NCBI GenBank assembly: GCA_014925825.1
Contig: JACGCK010000596.1
Coordinates: forward strand, 1 to 12,345
DNA: 12,345 nt
Source of the DNA: Pholiota molesta
Lineage: Eukaryota; Basidiomycota; Agaricomycetes; Agaricales; Strophariaceae
Direction of reading: 5' to 3'
The translations under genes and the position numbers were made by a program. Shown piece by piece: positions 8,222 through 12,345 of the stretch (position 1 is the first letter of the stretch; the number at the start of each line of letters is the position of its first letter). The notes under the pieces are model-generated. The model worked only from the letters and a program-made list of their open reading frames with translations, ran no database searches and was not told where the DNA came from.

Positions 8222-9169
8222 TTAAGCGCGAACAGAGCGCCAGTTGCCCGAGTTGCTCATGGCGGCGTTGGAGACCGCCAGATTTCTCGGCTTAGCGGGG
8301 GCCTTTTGGCCGCCGCCGAGCATTACACCGCCAGTGAGCACGGTGGTCTTTCCGCCATCATAAGGAGTCACCTCCGTCTTGGTCGTGTCGACAAAGACGC
8401 GGGCTTGGCGGGCGCGCTCCCTGCGAGACTGCTTGACCTCGCCGCTCTTGCCAGATGCGGCAGAGGTGCGCGAGGAAGCAGTGTCGGCCGAAGCGAAAGA
8501 GAAGCCGGAGGAGCTGGAGTTGGAAGAGCGTGAGCTGCATCGGGACTGCTCCGAGATGCTCGACATGGGTGAGGTGGAGCGACCTGGCATGGGGAACTGG
8601 GTGATGATAGGAGTCATCCAGGTTGGCGCGCTGATCTCATCCGCGAGAAGGGTGAAAATCTTTTCCTCCTCCTCCTCATCCTCCTCGAGAACCTGTTGGG
8701 CGAAGGTCTTGCGGGGTGCGGATTGCAAGCGAAGCGATGTTTGGATCATGGGCTCGCTGAAGACGGGCATGGAGACCTTTGGGGCGGTCGGGGCGGCTTC
8801 GTCAGACCAAACGGTGATGATCTTTTCTTGGCAGCGGACGGCGATGCACCCGGGGTCGACGAAAAGATCGAACTCGTTGTTGCCGAGGAGCGCGATCCAG
8901 TCAAACCATTGAACGTTCGCGGCAGTGCAGGCACTCCAGATCGGGCGCGGGGGCAGGCAGGCGGGGGAGAGGGTCATGCAGCGGCGGCCCGAGCCCCGGA
9001 TAGGGTCCTTGGGGCTCCAAGAAGTGGCATAGTGGGCGATGAGGTTTGCTTCGAGCACGGTTTGGAGTTTAAGGAGAGTGTTGGGTGCATAAGTACCCTG
9101 GAGTTTTGCGGTGAGGAAGGTGATGGCGTGGGCGACAGCGACAGAAAGAGACTCGGATGAAGAGGCCAT
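8222..9169 (-). CDS. BTG/TOB (anti-proliferative) domain protein
   Basis: Single-exon gene of 315 residues with a clear ATG (MASSSESLSV). Residues about 8-112 match the BTG/TOB domain: an N-terminal helical part (HAITFLTAKL, LQTVLEANLIAHY), then the hallmark WSPKDPIRGSGRRCMTL (box A, about 51-67) and a second block with FDLFVDPGCIAVR (box B, about 100-112). After this come an acidic run (EEDEEEEEK, about 162-170), a Ser-rich region (about 198-245), a basic patch (SRRERARQAR) and a Gly/Thr-rich tail (VTPYDGGKTTVLTGGVMLGGG). In animals BTG/TOB proteins bind the CAF1/CCR4-NOT deadenylase and restrain proliferation; a similar link to mRNA decay here is inference. The low-complexity second half is probably disordered. 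The gene diverges from the eS27 gene. The domain call is secure; the cellular role is not. Confidence 0.85.
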   Translation of the reverse strand: MASSSESLSVAVAHAITFLTAKLQGTYAPNTLLKLQTVLEANLIAHYATSWSPKDPIRGSGRRCMTLSPACLPPRPIWSACTAANVQWFDWIALLGNNEFDLFVDPGCIAVRCQEKIITVWSDEAAPTAPKVSMPVFSEPMIQTSLRLQSAPRKTFAQQVLEEDEEEEEKIFTLLADEISAPTWMTPIITQFPMPGRSTSPMSSISEQSRCSSRSSNSSSSGFSFASADTASSRTSAASGKSGEVKQSRRERARQARVFVDTTKTEVTPYDGGKTTVLTGGVMLGGGQKAPAKPRNLAVSNAAMSNSGNWRSVRA

Positions 9170-10012
9170 TGCGTGATATGCGTAAAGTTAAAGAGACGCG
9201 AAGGGTATCGTCCGGCGATAAAGAGAGCGGCGAGGACAGTAACGAAGAGAGGAGATCGTCGAGGGGTCTGCGAGCGTGGATGCAGAGTCTACGAGTAGAA
9301 AGAGAGCGTGGTCTACAGAAAAAAAAGGTAAGCGGATGGGCGTTTATATGGAGGCGCCGCAGCGATCACGCACGGGTAGCGGGTAAATTGAAATAGGGGC
9401 GATCGCGAGACGGACTGGAAAAAGGTGGACTGAGAGCAGGAAGAAAGGAAACCGGGTCCTGGGGAGAGGCCCTCAGCAGGCCGTGTTTATAAAAGCAGCC
9501 CGCGCAGGCGAGGCAGCGAATACAAAGACAATTGCGCCACGTGCGGCAACACACAATAACGCTTCCTGCCCTCCCACACTACAAACGACCTTGTATTCCC
9601 CTACGCCAATCCCGACGTCCCGCCACGCCTTGTTTTCCATCCGCGTATCCATCATTCCTCTTATTGTCTGCCCTTGCCTTTTGTTGCTCATTTCTGATCC
9701 AAGTCTGCGGTTCTGATGTTCCAGCGTTTCAACTCTGCCCTGACACGCAGTTGCGTTTACTTCCATCCGCAACATCTGCATGCCATTACGAACTGGAGAG
9801 TCATCTCGAGTCACCGGGAGAATCTGGGGACTCAGTGAGAGAATACCCAAGGAATGACTAATCTAGTAAGCCGTGTCGGATCCCGAATATTTTAAACTCC
9901 GAGCCAGAAACGCAAACTTTCTTTCCACTATACACACAACTTGCCGCCCAGCGTCAAGCCAATAAAACAAAAAAGAGGTCTTACACCCAATATCCCGTAA
10001 CATCAGACCACC
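9170..10012. promoter_or_regulatory. Shared divergent promoter region of the BTG-domain and eS27 genes
   Basis: This 843-bp region lies between the two start codons. Next to the BTG gene (9170-9420) the minus strand is C/T-rich, typical of a fungal leader. TTTATAAAA at 9486-9494 can be read as a TATA box on either strand. In the minus direction it would give a leader of roughly 290 nt for the BTG gene. A CACGTG E-box lies at 9538-9543 and CCAAT at 9959-9963, the latter only about 50 bp before the eS27 ATG. The overlapping frames at 9473-9861 are short and unrecognised. Confidence 0.4.
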
Positions 10013-10509
10013 ATGGTGGGTTCCTCGCCGTCATGCTCGCCATCGGGAAAGACGACTGACCTTTTCCCCCAAGACTCTCGCCGTTGACCTGCTCCACCCA
10101 TCTCCTGAGCATGAGGCTAAGCAGCACAAGCTCAAGCGTCTTGTGCAGTCGCCGAACTCGTACTTCATGGACGTCAAGTGCCCTGGTAAGTAGATCGTCC
10201 CCGCTGCCCACTTGACCCAATCACCCACCTCGATGGCCCGGGTCTTCTGTTCCTCCTGCTCCTGCGATCGCACATAATACTCATGGTTTCCTCGTTTTGC
10301 TCTTCAGGATGCTTTGCCATCACCACCGTATTCTCGCATGCCCAGACTGTTGTCGTCTGCCCTTCATGCACAAGCGTGTTGTGCCAACCTACTGGAGGAA
10401 AGGCTAGGCTGACAGAGGGTGCGTTCATCTACAAACTGTCTCTTTTTCGTTTCGTATGCTCACCTACGCCCCCATCTCCCCAGGTTGCTCGTTCCGTAAA
10501 AAGAACTAA
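10013..10509 (+). CDS. RPS27: 40S ribosomal protein eS27
   Basis: Small-subunit ribosomal protein of 83 residues, the normal eS27 length. Coding exons are 10013-10015 (the ATG alone), 10074-10185, 10308-10418 and 10484-10509; introns are 58, 122 and 65 nt, all GT...AG. Intron 1 starts GTGGGT and has an ACTGAC branch-like site before CCCCCAAG. The protein begins [17 protein letters not shown] and continues [18 protein letters not shown]. Then comes the zinc finger C37-PG-C40 ... C56-PS-C59, enclosing the conserved [32 protein letters not shown] closes it. ACCACCATGG is a strong start context. The final exon encodes only CSFRKKN plus part of the preceding Gly. It is transcribed away from the BTG-domain gene. 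The call is secure. Confidence 0.95.
10186..10307 (+). other. Intron 2 of eS27, unusually long for this window
   Basis: GTAAGT opens the intron and TCTTCAG closes it. At 122 nt it is about twice the length of the other introns here. Fungal ribosomal-protein introns sometimes host snoRNAs, so I looked for C/D boxes (RTGATGA and CTGA) and found no convincing pair. Confidence 0.75.
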
Positions 10510-11104
10510 GTTCAGAGACCCCATCTTTGTCTTAGTTACACTACGTTATACATTCCTGTCGCTCGCACCCAAACGCACACATCTTGTTACCATCACCATC
10601 CCAAGCCTTGTGCATGTCGACGGTCCAAAGACACGCATCTCTCAGTCATTCTGACCTTGCATTAATATGCTTGTATTACATTGGCTCTTATCTTGTCTGC
10701 ATGATTTTTTCTTCTTTTGACATGGATTGTACTCTTGTGCTGGATGATGCCATCTTATCATTCCTGTAATAACCATACACTTAGGCGTTCATGGTCATTA
10801 AGAAGTTTCTTAATTGTCGGTCAGATTGGCTTCGAGCAATACCTAGTCCTGGTATCCCGCCATTGCAATGTGCGATGTGTCTAATTGCGCAGCGGTCGTG
10901 TGACTTATCATCAACATTTCTAGACAATGGACATGTCCACTAACCGCTTGCATTTTCTCATTCCGAGCCAAGATTGTTCGCTGAACCGAGAGCTTTGGAA
11001 TAGCATTTCTAAATTCACAAACCTCTCCATATTCTTTGGAACATGAGATTCGAACTCATTACCATCTCCAAATATACCCCTGACTTCAATGTGTTTCCCC
11101 ACAG
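10510..11104. other. eS27 3' flank, no recognised gene
   Basis: The first part should contain the eS27 3' UTR; no canonical AATAAA is seen. An ATG at 10927 in a fair context (A at -3, G at +4) opens 39 codons reading NRELWNSISKFTNLSIFFGT at the end. This is faintly reminiscent of leucine-rich F-box-type fungal proteins but too short to call. A minus-strand frame (10920-11126) overlaps it. Confidence 0.4.
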
Positions 11105-11290
11105 GCAGCATTGCAGAGCTTTGCAATGGAGTACTGCGAGCGTGATCACCAGTACATCCATTCTACCCTTCCATCTCGTGTTTACGATTCCTTTCGCACC
11201 CACGTAAATTACCTACCCTCGTCAGCATCATTGGTTCGGTTTCAATTGTACTGACACTAGCAGAAGTGGGGGAAGCACCAAATCCGATGA
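11105..11290 (+). CDS. Possible spliced exon pair of an unrecognised or broken gene
   Basis: A branch-like CTGAC and a TTTCCCCACAG acceptor precede 11105, where an open exon begins and reads through YCERDHQYIHSTLPSRVYDS to position 11203. There GTAAAT starts a 57-nt putative intron (11204-11260) with CTGACACTAG at its end. The frame then continues QKWGKHQIR and stops at TGA 11288-11290. A tandem acceptor (CTAGCAG) could drop one Gln. No clear donor for the upstream intron is seen, so this may be the surviving end of a degenerate gene or a chance arrangement. An in-frame ATG at 11126 is possible as a start. No family is recognised. Confidence 0.2.
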
Positions 11291-12345
11291 TTCCCGTATT
11301 CTGAACAATAACATTTCAAGAGCTTCTCAGCCGGCGCTGTACAGGGTCCACACCTTCTAAATATCGAAATTATACGTTGTATTTCTGGACAGCATTCGCA
11401 TGCTTAGGCTGATCGACTAGTCTTATGGTAACGCATTTCTCCGAGCCCTTGTATACGCAGGTGTCTGGACAAGAGGATCTATAGGTTCCAAGCATTGCCA
11501 ACAGATCTACTCATTGTTAGTAGAGATTTGCATAGCCGTTAAGTAATCATCTGTCGCATTATATGCAATCGTTGCTATACTACGTACGCTCTGGTACCAA
11601 TACTTGCTTAGTATAGGGTCAAGCCTCGACATGGATGCATGAAGGCCCACCGATCTAACCCAGACCTCAGCGATCTGAATTCTATGAGAAGGCCGGGGAC
11701 GACACGAGGCTATCTAATTGGTGCCTTTTGGTCATGAGAGTACGGCAGGTAATTATCCTTGCTTCTTCTTCGTTCGCTTCGCATGAGCATGAGCACTGTG
11801 AGCCGTCGGATGTCTCCCTCTCTGTCGAAGTGCGAAAGAAAGATATCAGAATCCTTATTGTTCAACCCTATAGATATCTCTCCCATAACGTTATTGCGTC
11901 AAGATCGTTAACATTGTTACCTCATGTCTCTAGTTCATCTCTAGCATTTAAAGTTGCTACGCATGACGCATGATTATCGAGTGGCAGCGCAAACGACCGT
12001 GAGCCATATCGTATGTCTTGCTGTTCCCTGGTCGCTAGGTATACGGCGTTGTTTGCATGAGTGCGTGGGCGGCGTGCGCCTTTATAATTGAGATCGATCC
12101 TTGTTGGATCCTTGTCTAAATTTAATATCTGATGACTTATCGCCTTTATCAATATTACTTGACCAGTGTCCTGGGGTGATTTGGTGTTTACCTTCTCGAC
12201 CTTTTACTGACCTTTCACCTTGTGACGAATTTACCTCGGAGCGCGTGGAAACGAGCGCTTAATAGCGTCACTAGTTTTAAGGGTACTTCCATGAGCGCAC
12301 AACCGCCCTTTCCTTCTAATGAAAATAGCCTACTGATTGTCTGAA
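11291..12345. other. No recognised gene
   Basis: The open frames 11728-11973 (+) and 11922-12152 (-) are short, overlapping and unrecognised. A small imperfect hairpin with TCTACT and AGTAGA arms lies at about 11506-11524. I see no tRNA, no repeat array and no clear promoter. Confidence 0.5.

Noticed and set aside
8114..9160. Plus-strand open frames across the BTG gene (8114-8533, 8379-8912, 8696-9160)
   Set aside because: These are antisense shadows of the BTG-domain gene. They are long only because that gene is GC-rich, and they show no family resemblance.
4270..9543. CACGTG E-boxes at 4270, 5481 and 9538, each upstream of a gene or candidate gene
   Set aside because: Three copies in 12.3 kb is what chance predicts for a 6-mer, so I do not claim a shared regulon. 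They are noted only within the promoter entries.
10186..10307. Possible snoRNA in eS27 intron 2
   Set aside because: The intron is long enough, but I could not find a paired C box and D box with flanking complementarity.
11043..11059. tRNA T-arm-like sequence on the minus strand (ATGAG, TTCGAAT, CTCAT)
   Set aside because: The stem and loop look right, including a B-box-like GTTCGAATC, but no matching acceptor 5' strand, D-arm or A-box lies at the proper distance upstream. It is probably chance in a near-palindromic sequence.
1..12345. CRISPR array, insertion sequence, prokaryotic operon or viral cluster
   Set aside because: No regularly spaced repeats, no bacterial-type gene packing and no viral proteins are seen. 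The spliced genes show this is fungal nuclear DNA.

Overview
The window looks like nuclear DNA of a basidiomycete fungus, most likely an agaricomycete. The coding sequences are cut by many very short introns (46 to 68 nt, one of 122 nt) with GT...AG ends and CTNAC/CTAAG-like branch sites. The leaders are pyrimidine-rich on the sense strand, and the recognisable proteins are eukaryotic (eS27, a BTG/TOB-domain protein, mitochondrial-type biotin synthase). Gene density is low: three confident genes in 12.3 kb.

Layout. Positions 1-2593 hold no gene I can recognise. They contain a 301-bp MITE-like element (296-596) with inverted termini and TA flanks, plus two weak open frames (1448-1784 on +, 1777-2112 on -). 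Positions 2594-4155 (-) carry a nine-exon biotin synthase gene (bioB/BIO2 type). All iron-sulfur ligand residues can be read, but exon 4 lacks one base compared with what the family requires, so as written the gene is frameshifted and would stop at codon 194. Positions 4156-8221 are mostly non-coding. They include a possible small minus-strand gene (4995-5273) with a TATA box, and a 600-bp purine-rich stretch carrying a repeated octamer.

Positions 8222-9169 (-) encode an intronless 315-residue BTG/TOB-domain protein. Positions 10013-10509 (+) encode ribosomal protein eS27 in four exons, the first coding exon being the ATG alone. These two genes diverge from a shared 843-bp intergenic region. 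Positions 10510-12345 have no recognised gene, only a weak spliced open frame near 11105-11290.

The three confident genes act in different processes (biotin synthesis in mitochondria, control of growth or mRNA turnover, translation) and are not an obvious cluster. I found no convincing new multi-gene system. The strongest oddity is the single-base lesion in an otherwise well-preserved biotin synthase.
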